Source of the DNA: FEN-1279 sp964501535
GTDB taxonomy: Bacteria > Bacteroidota > Ignavibacteria > Tepidaquicellales > Tepidaquicellaceae
DNA: 64,000 nt
NCBI GenBank assembly: GCA_964501535.1
Contig: CAZCSV010000001.1
Location: 806,001-870,000, forward strand
Direction of reading: 5' to 3'
Part shown: piece by piece, positions 26,739 to 36,112 of the stretch
Position numbering within the stretch: the stretch's first letter is position 1
Layout of the letters: each line of letters begins with the position of its first letter
The notes under the pieces: model-generated
Seen by the model: the letters and a program-made list of their open reading frames with translations, nothing else
What the model was told of the DNA's origin: nothing
Databases searched by the model: none
Program-made: the position numbers and the translations under genes

Positions 26739-28334
26739 TTATTCCATTCTCATTAATTTTATTGCTTCATAAAACAAACTTAAAGCCTTCTGTACCTGCT
26801 CATCGTTACTTATAAAAACTGCATAATTGCCTTCATTTCCCCAAAGGTCTCTTGCAATCTGGCTCTTAATGGAAATTTTGATGAAATCTAAATCCCTGCT
26901 AAATGCCACTGCATCATACTCCACTTTTCTCTTTTTCGCGAGTTCTTTTAAATCATTCAGCATTTTCTCGTCAATAAGAAATTTATCTCTAAAATCATTA
27001 TATGATTTATAACTACTTTCAATTTCCTTTCTGCTTGATATTAAATAATTTTCAACATATTCGTAAAACAGATTCAGTCTCCTCAATTGAACTGTATATG
27101 TAGTAAGTGTGTCAAGTTTCACAAAATAATCCGGCGTAATACCGCCTCCGCCATAGACCGTTCTTCCCTTTAAAGTTTTATATATAGGACGTGTTGTATC
27201 TTTTGTGTCATTGATATGAGATATATTTTCTCCTTCAAGCGTATCGAGCCTGAATGCATGTTTATACTTTCCCCCTTCGTATGGTTTCTGTATCAGTCGC
27301 CCCGATGGAGTATAATACCTCGCAGTCGTAACTCTAAATGCCGAACCATCGAATAAATCAAATTGTCTTTGCACAAGCCCTTTCCCGAATGTTGTTTCAC
27401 CAACTATCAGTCCCCTGTCAAGGTCCTGTATTGCTCCAGCTAAAATCTCACTCGCAGATGCAGAGCCCTCATTAACAAGAACTACTAAAGGAAGTTCTGA
27501 AAAACTACCACCGGTGGAATTATATACTTCCTCAAATTCTTTTGTTCTGCTCTTCGTGAAAACAATTTTTTTGCCTTTTGGAATAAACTCACTGGAAATC
27601 TTAAATGCCTGTTCAAGATAACCTCCCGGATTTCCTCTCAAATCAAGTAGAAGCATTTTCATTCCCTGCCCTTTTAACTTGTTCATCCCTTGCATAAATT
27701 CATCATATGTAGTCGCTGCAAAGCGTGACATCCTTAAGTACCCAATTTCATTATTAATCATAAAAGAAGCATCTACACTGTACAATGGTATTTTATCACG
27801 TGTAATCTCAAATTCAAGTAAATCACTTTTCCCATATCTGACTATGGATACTATCACTTTAGTGCCTTTAGGTCCTCTAAGTTTTTTCGGAACATCCTCA
27901 CGTGGTATTTTAATGCATGATTGACCGTCAATTTTAATAATTTTATCACCGGCAAGTATACCGAGCTTTTCGGAGGGACCACCGCTTATCGGAGAAACTA
28001 CGGTTAATGTATCGTTTAGTATATCGAATTCAACTCCAATCCCCTCAAAGCTCCCCTGAAAATCCTCGTTTACTCTTTTTAGTTGTTCCTGGCTGATGTA
28101 TGTTGAATGTGGGTCAAGCTCTTCTAACATACCCCTTATCGCAGCTTCTGTCAACTTTTGGGTATCAATGTTGTCAACGTAATACCTCGATGTGATTCCA
28201 AGAACATCCGCAAATTTCTTGACCTGGTCTGAGACCTTGTCATCGGATATGGCATTTTGAATTTTCATCCCTGCTACAATTCCTATAACCAAAAGAACTA
28301 AAAATATCGGGATAATTAATTTTTTGTGAATCAT
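26739..28334 (-). CDS. ctpA: S41 carboxyl-terminal processing protease (CtpA/Prc type)
   Basis: 531 residues: N-terminal signal anchor (about 5-25), a PDZ domain (about 85-165, EGIGVEFDIL...GPSEKLGILAGDKI) and the S41 catalytic domain. The Ser/Lys dyad is seen as Ser293 in EGSASASE and Lys318 in GETTFGKGLVQ; the spacing of 25 equals that of E. coli Prc (430/455). It cleaves proteins near their C-termini in the periplasm. The C-terminal about 110 residues form a charged helical tail. It heads a row with the DUF3108 gene and lolA. Confidence 0.92.
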   Translation of the reverse strand: MIHKKLIIPIFLVLLVIGIVAGMKIQNAISDDKVSDQVKKFADVLGITSRYYVDNIDTQKLTEAAIRGMLEELDPHSTYISQEQLKRVNEDFQGSFEGIGVEFDILNDTLTVVSPISGGPSEKLGILAGDKIIKIDGQSCIKIPREDVPKKLRGPKGTKVIVSIVRYGKSDLLEFEITRDKIPLYSVDASFMINNEIGYLRMSRFAATTYDEFMQGMNKLKGQGMKMLLLDLRGNPGGYLEQAFKISSEFIPKGKKIVFTKSRTKEFEEVYNSTGGSFSELPLVVLVNEGSASASEILAGAIQDLDRGLIVGETTFGKGLVQRQFDLFDGSAFRVTTARYYTPSGRLIQKPYEGGKYKHAFRLDTLEGENISHINDTKDTTRPIYKTLKGRTVYGGGGITPDYFVKLDTLTTYTVQLRRLNLFYEYVENYLISSRKEIESSYKSYNDFRDKFLIDEKMLNDLKELAKKRKVEYDAVAFSRDLDFIKISIKSQIARDLWGNEGNYAVFISNDEQVQKALSLFYEAIKLMRME

Positions 28335-28456
28335 TGTTATATTATGTTTTCTTATAAATTAATACAAAAATATTTAAAATTAGTTCCATAAAATCATCAC
28401 AATATATACTAAATAAATTCCCAATTTAATATTTATTTCTAAATAGTAAATCTACA

Positions 28457-29722
28457 TTAACCTTTGAAAAATAATAACCATAATAGAAAATAAAACGGTA
28501 ATAATATAGTCAGAGAATATGACATGTATTGTAAAAAATTTGGAATCTTAGTTCTCCTGATTTTATGCTCCGTAATCGATTTTACCATAAAATTCGGACC
28601 GTTTCCTATATATGTCATAGCCCCAAAAAAAACGGAAGAAACTGATATCGCAATAATATAATTACTCCCAACATCAATAAATTTTAATACATCGGTATTA
28701 AGATTAATATCAAATCCATAATTTGCCATCGATACTGCAAGGGAATTCAAATATGTCGGTGCATTATCCAAGAAACTCGTTAATAATCCTGTACCCCAAT
28801 AGTAATGACTTACTCCGGTCATTCCAAAAGATTTTGAATTTTCACTCAGAAACTGAATTGCTGGTATCATCGTGATAAAAATACCTAAGAACAAAATTGC
28901 AACCTCTTTTATTGGTGCAAAACTAAATCTGTTAATCTCATGTATATTCTTTGATGTAAATTTATATGATAATATGGCAGTAAAAATCATTATTGCTTCC
29001 CTTAAAAATAAAGGCTTCGTTATAAATACAGCTCCGATTATTATTCCGAGAGGAATTAAATTCAAAAAACCTCCGTACCTCAACTCTTCTCCTTTCTCTT
29101 CAATTTCTTCCTGTATTTCCCCCCTTACTTTATGATAATTATGCCTGTCGATAAAATAAAATAAAGTCAATAAATAAAATATCGTAATAAACCAGTAAAT
29201 AAACAAATGCTCTATTATCCAGAAAAACGGAATGCCCTTAATATATCCCAGAAATAACGGTGGGTCACCTATTGGAGTCAATGAACCCCCTATATTGCAT
29301 ACTATAAAAATAAAAAATATTACATGATATGGTCTAAACCTGTATTCATTTGAAGTCAAATATGGCCTTATCAGTAACATAGCCGCTCCGGTCGTTCCGA
29401 AAATATTCGCAATTACTGAACCGAATGCCAAGAGTAAAACATTTTTTAAGGGCGTTGACTTTCCCTTAATTCTGAAAAAAATTCCTCCTGAAACGACAAA
29501 TAAACTGAATAGTAACGTTATAAAACTGATATATTCTTCAATCGTTGATAACAATATCCCGGTTTGATTCGAAAACAAATAATAAAACAGTATAACTGAC
29601 CCAAAAGAATATGAAACATACGGATAATTCTTGTGCCACCACTTTTCATTTATAAAAGGCGCTATTGCTATCGTCGCTAGTAAAACTACAAAGGGAATTA
29701 TTAGAATAAAATGAAACAGCAT
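28457..29722 (-). CDS. Sodium:proton antiporter-like protein (ArsB/NhaD ion-transporter superfamily)
   Basis: 421 residues with about 11 helices. The motif IGGSLTPIGDPPLFLGYIKGI and NAPTYLNSLAVSMA are typical re-entrant loops of the ion-transporter superfamily, and the protein resembles the group annotated as NhaD-like Na+/H+ antiporters. Physiological direction is not known from sequence. It lies 62 bp after nuoM on the same strand, and antiporter-like chemistry next to a complex I antiporter subunit is a notable pairing. Confidence 0.8.
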   Translation of the reverse strand: MLFHFILIIPFVVLLATIAIAPFINEKWWHKNYPYVSYSFGSVILFYYLFSNQTGILLSTIEEYISFITLLFSLFVVSGGIFFRIKGKSTPLKNVLLLAFGSVIANIFGTTGAAMLLIRPYLTSNEYRFRPYHVIFFIFIVCNIGGSLTPIGDPPLFLGYIKGIPFFWIIEHLFIYWFITIFYLLTLFYFIDRHNYHKVRGEIQEEIEEKGEELRYGGFLNLIPLGIIIGAVFITKPLFLREAIMIFTAILSYKFTSKNIHEINRFSFAPIKEVAILFLGIFITMIPAIQFLSENSKSFGMTGVSHYYWGTGLLTSFLDNAPTYLNSLAVSMANYGFDINLNTDVLKFIDVGSNYIIAISVSSVFFGAMTYIGNGPNFMVKSITEHKIRRTKIPNFLQYMSYSLTILLPFYFLLWLLFFKG

Positions 29723-29784
29723 TTAAATCTTAAAAACATTAAAATTCATTGAAGATATAATTGAATTTAGAACAAATTTTTAGT

Positions 29785-31323
29785 TTACTTTTTATCAAAT
29801 TCCGGATTTGCCATGAAATTCTTTGCATTATTATAATTTACAAGAATCTTTTTGACACTGTTTTCGGAAACTTTGAGAAAAGTATTCGGCTGAACCCCTA
29901 TCCATATTATAAAGATAAGAATTGGGAGCATATATGATAATTCGAGCCTACTAATATCTTTTACCTCTCGATTTTTTTCGTTTTCTATTGGTCCTAACAT
30001 TACTCTCTGGTAGAGCCATAATAAATAAACAGCCGATAAAATTACAGCAGTAGTAGAAAGAATTGTATATATATTTGAATTTAAATTTTGTGAATCGTAA
30101 GAACCGACTAAAACCAAAAATTCACCTATGAAACCATTTAATCCCGGCAATCCAATCGACGATAAACATACTATCAGGAAAATTGCAGAAAAAACAGGCA
30201 TAACTTTCATTAAACCGCCAAAATCCGATATGGCTTTCGTATGCCTCCTATCGTAAAGAATTCCTACTATAAGAAATAATGCCCCTGTAGATAATCCGTG
30301 ATTAACCATTTGTATTATGCTTCCCTGAATGGCTTCGTGGGTTAAAGCTAATGTCCCTATCACTATAAAACCCATATGACTGACTGATGAATATGCAACT
30401 AATTTCTTTATATCTTTTTGAACTATTGAAAGTAATGCTCCGTATATAATCCCTGTTACCGCTAAAATTGCTAAATAAGGAGTTAATTTTATAAATGCTA
30501 TTGGAAATAATGATAAAGAAAATCGAATCAAGCCATAAGTTCCCATTTTCAGTAATAACGCGGCAAGTATAACACTGCCGGCAGTCGGCGCCTGCACGTG
30601 TGCATCGGGTAACCATGTATGGAAAGGAAATAATGGAACTTTTATCAAAAAACCTAACGTAAATAAAATAAAAAGAAATATCTGTTTATTGACTGGCAGA
30701 TATAATGATAGAGATGCAATTCTCGGTAATTCCATTGTCAACGAACCGGACATTGCCTGACATTGCAATGCTAACCAAATTATCCCCACTAACAGAAGAA
30801 CACTTCCGAACATTGTAAAAATAAAAAATTTAACCGTAGCATATATCCTGTTTTCCGAACCCCATATACCTATTAGAAAATACATCGGTATCAAAATGAA
30901 CTCCCAGAAAACATAAAACAATATCAAGTCCAGCGATGCAAATACTCCGATTAAAGCACCTTCCATAAGAAGCATCAAAAAATAAAATTCCTTAAGCCGG
31001 TATTTTATTGTATTCCATGATGCAAGCAAACTTACGGGCATTATTAAAGTTGTCAGCAGGATAAGCAGTAAGGAAATACCGTCGATTCCTACATAATAAT
31101 TTGAACTTATTGAAGGAATCCAAACAAATTTTTCGACAAACTGAAAGTCATCCGGGACAATGTTAAATATTAAATATAAATAAACCGAAATTGCAAAAAC
31201 AAATATCGAGATAAAAAGAGCGTATGATTTAATGAATGTTTCCCATTCCCTTTTAAAAAATAATAAAGGCAATGAAAAAACTATCGGTAAAAAAATGAGT
31301 ATACTTAAAATATGTGACTGCAA
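29785..31323 (-). CDS. nuoM: NADH-quinone oxidoreductase subunit M-like protein (stand-alone)
   Basis: 512 residues, about 14 helices, in the proton-translocating antiporter family of complex I. Family marks are the helix with LMEGALIGVFASLDLILFY, the WLPDAHVQAPTAGSVILA loop, KDIKKLVAYSSVSHMGF and GLPGLNGFIGEF. The key charged residues for NuoM, a glutamate in helix 5 (MEGALIG) and a lysine in helix 7-8, appear present. It has a TTG start. No other nuo gene lies within the window, whereas nuoM usually sits between nuoL and nuoN, so it may be an extra copy or part of another ion-translocating complex. Confidence 0.87.
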   Translation of the reverse strand: MQSHILSILIFLPIVFSLPLLFFKREWETFIKSYALFISIFVFAISVYLYLIFNIVPDDFQFVEKFVWIPSISSNYYVGIDGISLLLILLTTLIMPVSLLASWNTIKYRLKEFYFLMLLMEGALIGVFASLDLILFYVFWEFILIPMYFLIGIWGSENRIYATVKFFIFTMFGSVLLLVGIIWLALQCQAMSGSLTMELPRIASLSLYLPVNKQIFLFILFTLGFLIKVPLFPFHTWLPDAHVQAPTAGSVILAALLLKMGTYGLIRFSLSLFPIAFIKLTPYLAILAVTGIIYGALLSIVQKDIKKLVAYSSVSHMGFIVIGTLALTHEAIQGSIIQMVNHGLSTGALFLIVGILYDRRHTKAISDFGGLMKVMPVFSAIFLIVCLSSIGLPGLNGFIGEFLVLVGSYDSQNLNSNIYTILSTTAVILSAVYLLWLYQRVMLGPIENEKNREVKDISRLELSYMLPILIFIIWIGVQPNTFLKVSENSVKKILVNYNNAKNFMANPEFDKK

Positions 31324-31345
31324 ATTGATGGTTTTTTAATTAATA

Positions 31346-33043
31346 TTAGCCTTTCATTCTCAATCCTTTTTCCTCATTTATAAATATCCATCCGACAACC
31401 TTACCTATGTTAACATCTTTAAAATTATCCCAATAATCACTGTTAAATACGAATCTTGAACTGAATGAATTATCATCCAATTTTTTTGTCTGTTCCATTA
31501 TGTTAATGAATCTCTCTTTCCACAATTTCCAGTTATTTGCCCTTAAATCAAACCAACCGTCCGTTGCCCATTTGTTTACCTTATCTTTATTAATACTTAT
31601 TATATCACCTTCTGCTTTAGAAGGAATTATTATAACCGGTCCCCTTAATAATTCCTTACCGTCGGGCAATAAAATTGGAACGCCAATTGAGACAATTTCA
31701 TTCCTTAGCTTCGAATTGTTCTTCAGATACGAATAAATCCTTTTTGAAATATTTGAAGGATTATCTTTAATAAAATTATTAAAATTTTTATATATAAGCT
31801 TAATTAGATGTGCCTCATAAAGCAGTTTTGAAAGCCTCGGTGGTCCTAGCATTTCAAAAGCAACAGAATGAGTTTTGTGCTTCTTTTCGAGCTCCTTAAT
31901 TTTCTTTGCAGCACTGTGTTGTAAAAAGCCTGCTCTGTATGATGGTTCCATTGCAGAAGAATCGAGTGCACTTATAACATCGTTACCTGTATTTCCGCCT
32001 GTTAGCTCCCTGAATATGTTTTCCGCTATTTCCTCAGGGGTTACGAATTCCATTTGCCCGTTTGTCGTTATTGCCTCAAACTCACCGCTCGAAAAAATTC
32101 CGTTTTCACCTGTATCGATAAATACTGTTTTAAAGTTCCCAGCAGGTTTATATTTTTTATCCGAAATCCTGTTGAAAGAATTTCTTAATTTAATCTTTTC
32201 ATTAAGTCCTATATCATACAACCTTATCGGCTTTCCGCCTTTTTTTATGCCTCCGTATGTTATTCTCTTCCATGCGATTGCTGCAGTAGGCTTAACTTCT
32301 TTTATCCTAGGACCGTTGGGAGTTCTCGCCATCAGGAAAAGAAGTAATGTGTGAGCACCCGCTACCGAGGATTTGCTGAGTAATACTCTGGATGGCTTTT
32401 CTTCACTGTGTGTAAATGGAATATTCAATCCCATACCACCGGTTCCGCTCGTTCCTACCTTAAAATAATATTTCGTATTGAACTTCAACATCGAATTATA
32501 TAGTATTTGCACATGCCTGATAAGCTGCGGGACATATGATGTACATATCAGCTTTTCTACACAGTTTAACAATGCTTCGTAATCTTTATTTTTTTTGTTA
32601 TCTGTTATCTTTAATACATCCTGATATGAACCGTAAATATTTTGATATGCTATACCAGTTGCAGTATTAATACAATCGATTATTATATCCGGTCTGAATT
32701 TATTAAGCATTTGATAAATACAGGATTCACGGAGCATTTTTTCATCGAGTTCATTAACTGTATCGCTAATCATCCTTCTTCTTCTAATCGGGTCTTCAAG
32801 CAGTTCGCTTCTGTTCATATCCTTGAATTCGTGCCTGACAAAAATATTTCCCCAATAAGGTACGAATAAATTTTTTTTCCCCGTCTCTTTATTAAGTATT
32901 TTACAAATATCCTCTGCTTCATGTTTTAAAAGAGATGTTAAAATTACCTTTTTGGGCTTACCTTCAAAAATCTTTCTCGCTGTCGCAGAACCTACAAGCC
33001 CCCAACCGCCTAAAATGAGAACTTTCTTGTTTTGTATATCCAT
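31346..33043 (-). CDS. NAD(P)-binding Rossmann-fold protein of unknown substrate
   Basis: 565 residues. The N-terminus KVLILGGWGLVGSATARKI is a Rossmann nucleotide-binding motif (G-G-W-G-L-V-G) of the SDR/saccharopine-dehydrogenase style, and IIDCINTATGIAYQNIYGSY follows. A middle section has KVGTSGTGGMGLNIPFTHSEE. The C-terminal 200 residues match nothing I recognise. It is longer than a normal epimerase or reductase. It lies 4 bp after the GNAT gene and 22 bp before nuoM, so it is probably co-expressed with both. Reaction unknown. Confidence 0.72.
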   Translation of the reverse strand: MDIQNKKVLILGGWGLVGSATARKIFEGKPKKVILTSLLKHEAEDICKILNKETGKKNLFVPYWGNIFVRHEFKDMNRSELLEDPIRRRRMISDTVNELDEKMLRESCIYQMLNKFRPDIIIDCINTATGIAYQNIYGSYQDVLKITDNKKNKDYEALLNCVEKLICTSYVPQLIRHVQILYNSMLKFNTKYYFKVGTSGTGGMGLNIPFTHSEEKPSRVLLSKSSVAGAHTLLLFLMARTPNGPRIKEVKPTAAIAWKRITYGGIKKGGKPIRLYDIGLNEKIKLRNSFNRISDKKYKPAGNFKTVFIDTGENGIFSSGEFEAITTNGQMEFVTPEEIAENIFRELTGGNTGNDVISALDSSAMEPSYRAGFLQHSAAKKIKELEKKHKTHSVAFEMLGPPRLSKLLYEAHLIKLIYKNFNNFIKDNPSNISKRIYSYLKNNSKLRNEIVSIGVPILLPDGKELLRGPVIIIPSKAEGDIISINKDKVNKWATDGWFDLRANNWKLWKERFINIMEQTKKLDDNSFSSRFVFNSDYWDNFKDVNIGKVVGWIFINEEKGLRMKG

Positions 33044-33047
33044 AATG

Positions 33048-33599
33048 TTATCTCGTTAAAATTGTGAATAAATTATAATTTAAAATAATATTGAGAGATA
33101 CACTCTCATTATAAAGTTTTTCAGTAATTAATTTGTGAAGTCTGTTGTTTTTCTTGAAACCAAGTTTCTTTAAAAGTTTTTCCGCGAGCCTGTTGGCTTT
33201 ATTTGAATATGCTATTATATATTTAATTAATTTTTCTTTTTTTATGTAATCAGTTAAAAGTTTCGTTACTTGATATCCGATTTCAAATCCTCTGTATCCC
33301 TTAGCGAGAACAATAGTTATTTCGCATATATCCGGAATACTACTGCAATGTTTACATCTGATATATCCGATGTACTTTTCTTTCAATTTTATTGTATACC
33401 AAGCCTCACACTTCAAATTTGCATTTGTATCTACCCATTTTATTACTTTTCTCCTGGATTTGAACTGAAGATATTCAGGACTGATAAAACCCTTTATCAT
33501 TTCTTCATTAAAAATCGAGTGAATCATATTGTATAACTTGTTATCTCCCGATTTAAATCTTGTTAAATTAAAGTTTTTTCCTTTAATTATTCTTTTCAA
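33048..33599 (-). CDS. GNAT-family N-acetyltransferase
   Basis: 183 residues with a RimJ/RimL-like GNAT pattern: a beta-rich first half with YTIKLKEKYIGYIRC, then EITIVLAKGYRGFEIGYQVTKLL, which resembles the acetyl-CoA pyrophosphate loop (R/Q-G-x-G-x-G/A) but degenerate (KGYRGFEIG), and a terminal NKANRLAEKLLKKLGFKK helix-strand, the usual GNAT motif B. The start is a TTG. The acceptor is unknown. It is adjacent to the Rossmann-fold gene on the same strand. Confidence 0.72.
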   Translation of the reverse strand: MKRIIKGKNFNLTRFKSGDNKLYNMIHSIFNEEMIKGFISPEYLQFKSRRKVIKWVDTNANLKCEAWYTIKLKEKYIGYIRCKHCSSIPDICEITIVLAKGYRGFEIGYQVTKLLTDYIKKEKLIKYIIAYSNKANRLAEKLLKKLGFKKNNRLHKLITEKLYNESVSLNIILNYNLFTILTR

Positions 33600-33665
33600 T
33601 ATATATTAATTTATTTAATAAAAATTCTACCCTGATATTATTCACTTAAAAATATAAAATGAAAT

Positions 33666-34148
33666 CTACATAAACAAATACGGTTTCCAGTCCTCTTCAA
33701 CGTCACCCGCAAAATTTTTTATAAATGTTATATGAGATGGTTTTTTTGGTTTTGAACGTAAAGCCATTTTCGATTCTTCGGGAGTCCTGTCCCCTTTTTT
33801 ATTGTTGCATCTAATACAAGCCGTTACCAGATTTTCCCATGTCTCATCCCCTCCTTTTGATTTCGGTATTATATGGTCAATTGTTAAATTTACTGTCGAG
33901 CCGCAATACTGACATTTATGATTATCGCGTCTTAATATATTTTTACGGGATAATATTATTTTCTTGAACGGAACCCTTACAAAAACTGATAACCTCACTA
34001 TACTCGGACATTCAAATGACCTATAAACTGATTTTATCCTCTTTCCATCTAACCGGCTAATTATCTCTGCTTTCCCTAAATATGCCAACACTACTGCTCT
34101 CCATACATTACATATAGTAATAGGCTCATAATTTTGGTTTAAAACCAA
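33666..34148 (-). CDS. HNH endonuclease family protein (start uncertain)
   Basis: 160 residues from a TTG at 34148. The HNH domain has CQYCGSTVNLTIDHIIPKSKGG, ENLVTACIRCNNKKGD with paired CxxC zinc ligands and the DH/N catalytic histidine region, and is preceded by the VLNQNYEPITICNVWRAVVL segment typical of this small HNH family. The frame continues upstream of the TTG as LLNGKVLVLNQNYEP, where relatives commonly start with M-N-G-K-V-L, but that position is TTA here and no ATG or GTG is present up to the stop at 34251. A CTG at 34166 is possible. A stand-alone housekeeping nuclease of unclear role. Confidence 0.82.
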   Translation of the reverse strand: MVLNQNYEPITICNVWRAVVLAYLGKAEIISRLDGKRIKSVYRSFECPSIVRLSVFVRVPFKKIILSRKNILRRDNHKCQYCGSTVNLTIDHIIPKSKGGDETWENLVTACIRCNNKKGDRTPEESKMALRSKPKKPSHITFIKNFAGDVEEDWKPYLFM

Positions 34149-34291
34149 AACCTTGCCGTTTAACAGGTTTATTTTTCCGGATTTTCTATTTTTAACTTCA
34201 CTTTCGTGGAAGACAATTACCCTCCATAAATAATTTGTATTTAAATTTAGTTATATTTTAGTATATAATCAATTTATTAAAATTAACAATA

Positions 34292-35257
34292 TTAAACAGA
34301 ATTTTTACTTCCGTATTTCTCAGGAAATATATTCATGTTATCCAATATTTTCATTAATTCTTTCACTTGAAGCGCAGACTCCCTTACCAGTTCCATCTCG
34401 GATTCATTTAACTGTAGTTCTATGATTTTTTCTATTCCGTTTTTCCCAAGAATTACTGGGACTCCTAGATGTAAATCATATAGACCGTATTCACCGTTCA
34501 ATGCAGCACATACAGGAAAAACCCTTCTTGAATTTTTTACGATGGCTTCCACCATCTGAGCAGCAGCAGCTCCGGGTGCATACCAGGCTGAAGTTCCCAT
34601 CAGATTTACAAGTTCAGTACCACCTTTTTTTGTCCTGTCTATGATTATATTCAGTTTCTCTTCTGAAATGAGTTCGGTAACCGGTATCCCTGCAACAGAA
34701 GTATACCTCGGAAGCGGTACCATTGAATCACCATGACCTCCCATCAAAATTGCATGAACGCTTTTCGGGGATAAATTCAATTCCTTTGCTATAAATGACT
34801 TATACCTTGCAGTGTCTAATATACCAGCCATTCCAAAAACCTTACTGGATTGTTTTTTTGACGCAAGAAATGCAGCATAAGTCATAACGTCCAAAGGATT
34901 GGATAAAATTACTAGAATTGCTTCAGGTGAGTATTTTACTACGTTTTCCGTTACTTCCTTTACAATTAATGCATTTGTTTGTATTAAATCATCTCGCGAC
35001 ATACCTGGTTTTCTCGGTATACCTGCTGTGATAACTACTACATTGGAATCCCTTGTAGCAGAATAATCGTTGCAAACACCCTCTACTCTGGTATCAAAAC
35101 TTTGTATGGCAGATGCTTGCCAGATATCTAATGCTTTTCCCTTTGTTATCCCCTCCCTGATATCAACTAATACTATTTCTTCGGCAATCTCTTTTTCGGC
35201 AACTTCTGTTGCACAGGTCGTTCCGACATTCCCTGCACCTATTACTGTAATTTTCAT
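34292..35257 (-). CDS. mdh: Malate dehydrogenase
   Basis: 321-residue lactate-dehydrogenase-like malate dehydrogenase, interconverting malate and oxaloacetate with NAD. Marks are the NAD-binding GAGNVG (7-12), the substrate loop AGIPRKPGMSRDDL with two arginines, SNPLDVMTYAAF, and GGHGDSMVPL with the catalytic histidine. The arginine in the substrate loop favours malate over lactate. The ATG follows a 10-bp tandem repeat (35258-35280) rather than a standard ribosome-binding site. Confidence 0.95.
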   Translation of the reverse strand: MKITVIGAGNVGTTCATEVAEKEIAEEIVLVDIREGITKGKALDIWQASAIQSFDTRVEGVCNDYSATRDSNVVVITAGIPRKPGMSRDDLIQTNALIVKEVTENVVKYSPEAILVILSNPLDVMTYAAFLASKKQSSKVFGMAGILDTARYKSFIAKELNLSPKSVHAILMGGHGDSMVPLPRYTSVAGIPVTELISEEKLNIIIDRTKKGGTELVNLMGTSAWYAPGAAAAQMVEAIVKNSRRVFPVCAALNGEYGLYDLHLGVPVILGKNGIEKIIELQLNESEMELVRESALQVKELMKILDNMNIFPEKYGSKNSV

Positions 35258-35280
35258 ACTGTTATATACTGTTATATACT
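35258..35280. repeat. 10-bp tandem repeat just upstream of mdh
   Basis: The 10-bp unit ACTGTTATAT occurs twice (35258-35267, 35268-35277) and begins a third time to 35280, immediately before the mdh start codon. On the mdh strand the leader reads AGTATATAACAGTATATAAC. It replaces any ribosome-binding site and could vary in copy number. Confidence 0.8.
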
Positions 35281-35283
35281 ATT

Positions 35284-35311
35284 AAAAAAAATGCCACCCA
35301 AAGATGGCATT
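35284..35311 (-). terminator. Intrinsic terminator after coaE
   Basis: A short stem AATGCCA/TGGCATT (35290-35296 with 35305-35311) and an 8-base loop, followed on the minus strand by TTTTTTTAAT. It lies 21 bp after the coaE stop and just before the mdh leader, so mdh likely has its own promoter between the two. Confidence 0.8.
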
Positions 35312-35331
35312 AAATTATTTTTGATAAAAAT

Positions 35332-35940
35332 TTATCTTAAAAATTTCAAGACCTTACTGAGAAATTCGATGTCATCTTCAAGATCCTCTATAGTTTTATT
35401 GTTTACGATAATAAAATCAGATCTTTCAATCTTTTGCTTTTCATCCAGTTGAAATTTCATTATTCTTTCTACTTCACTACGCTTTGCCCCGTCTCTTAAC
35501 ATTATCCTTTCGAGTCTGTTCTTTTTATTTGAATAAACCATAATTACATAATCAAGATACTTGTAAAATGTAGTGTCAAATACCAATGCCGATTCTATTA
35601 AAATAATTCTATCCTTTGACCTCTTTATCTCGGTCATCAAATGCTTTATTACAACCGGATGAACTATCGAATTTATCTTCTGGAAATTCTTTTTGCTCGC
35701 AAATACTTTTTTCCTCAGTTTAGATAAACTAATAACACCCTGAAAATTTAAAATATCCTTGCCAAATGCTTTTACCACTTTTTTTGCAAGCGCTTTATCG
35801 GTTTTGTATAATACCTTTGCTCTTAAATCTGCAAATAAAACTTTATAGCCTTTTTGATGCAACTGTCTGCATACCTCGGATTTTCCGGACCCGATTCCAC
35901 CCGTAATACCTATTAAAACCTTGCCTTTAATTTTACTCAT
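35332..35940 (-). CDS. coaE: Dephospho-CoA kinase
   Basis: 202-residue P-loop kinase that phosphorylates dephospho-CoA, the last step of coenzyme A synthesis. The Walker A motif GITGGIGSGKSEVC is at about 12-25, and the family residues VVIDADxL are seen as KVLFADLRAKVLYKT, where the usual aspartate is kept. IVHPVV and SALVFDTTFYKYLDYVIMVY are typical. It is monocistronic with a terminator after it. Confidence 0.92.
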   Translation of the reverse strand: MSKIKGKVLIGITGGIGSGKSEVCRQLHQKGYKVLFADLRAKVLYKTDKALAKKVVKAFGKDILNFQGVISLSKLRKKVFASKKNFQKINSIVHPVVIKHLMTEIKRSKDRIILIESALVFDTTFYKYLDYVIMVYSNKKNRLERIMLRDGAKRSEVERIMKFQLDEKQKIERSDFIIVNNKTIEDLEDDIEFLSKVLKFLR

Positions 35941-36050
35941 AGAATTTCTGTTAAATTTACACTATAATATAAAAAAAAAGTCTAACTGAAACAAGTTCAG
36001 AATAGTTATTTAAAAATTAACTATTTAAAACATCAGATTCACTAAAGTAA

Positions 36051-36088
36051 AAATAAAAAACGAGATGTATTAAACTGAATCTCGTTTT
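36051..36088 (-). terminator. Intrinsic terminator after rny
   Basis: Stem AAAACGAGAT (36057-36066) pairs with ATCTCGTTTT (36079-36088) with a 12-base loop, and the minus strand continues as a T-rich tail (TTATTTTTAC). It lies 25 bp after the rny stop. Confidence 0.82.
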
Positions 36089-36112
36089 ATTTTAACTTTT
36101 TAATGATAATCT

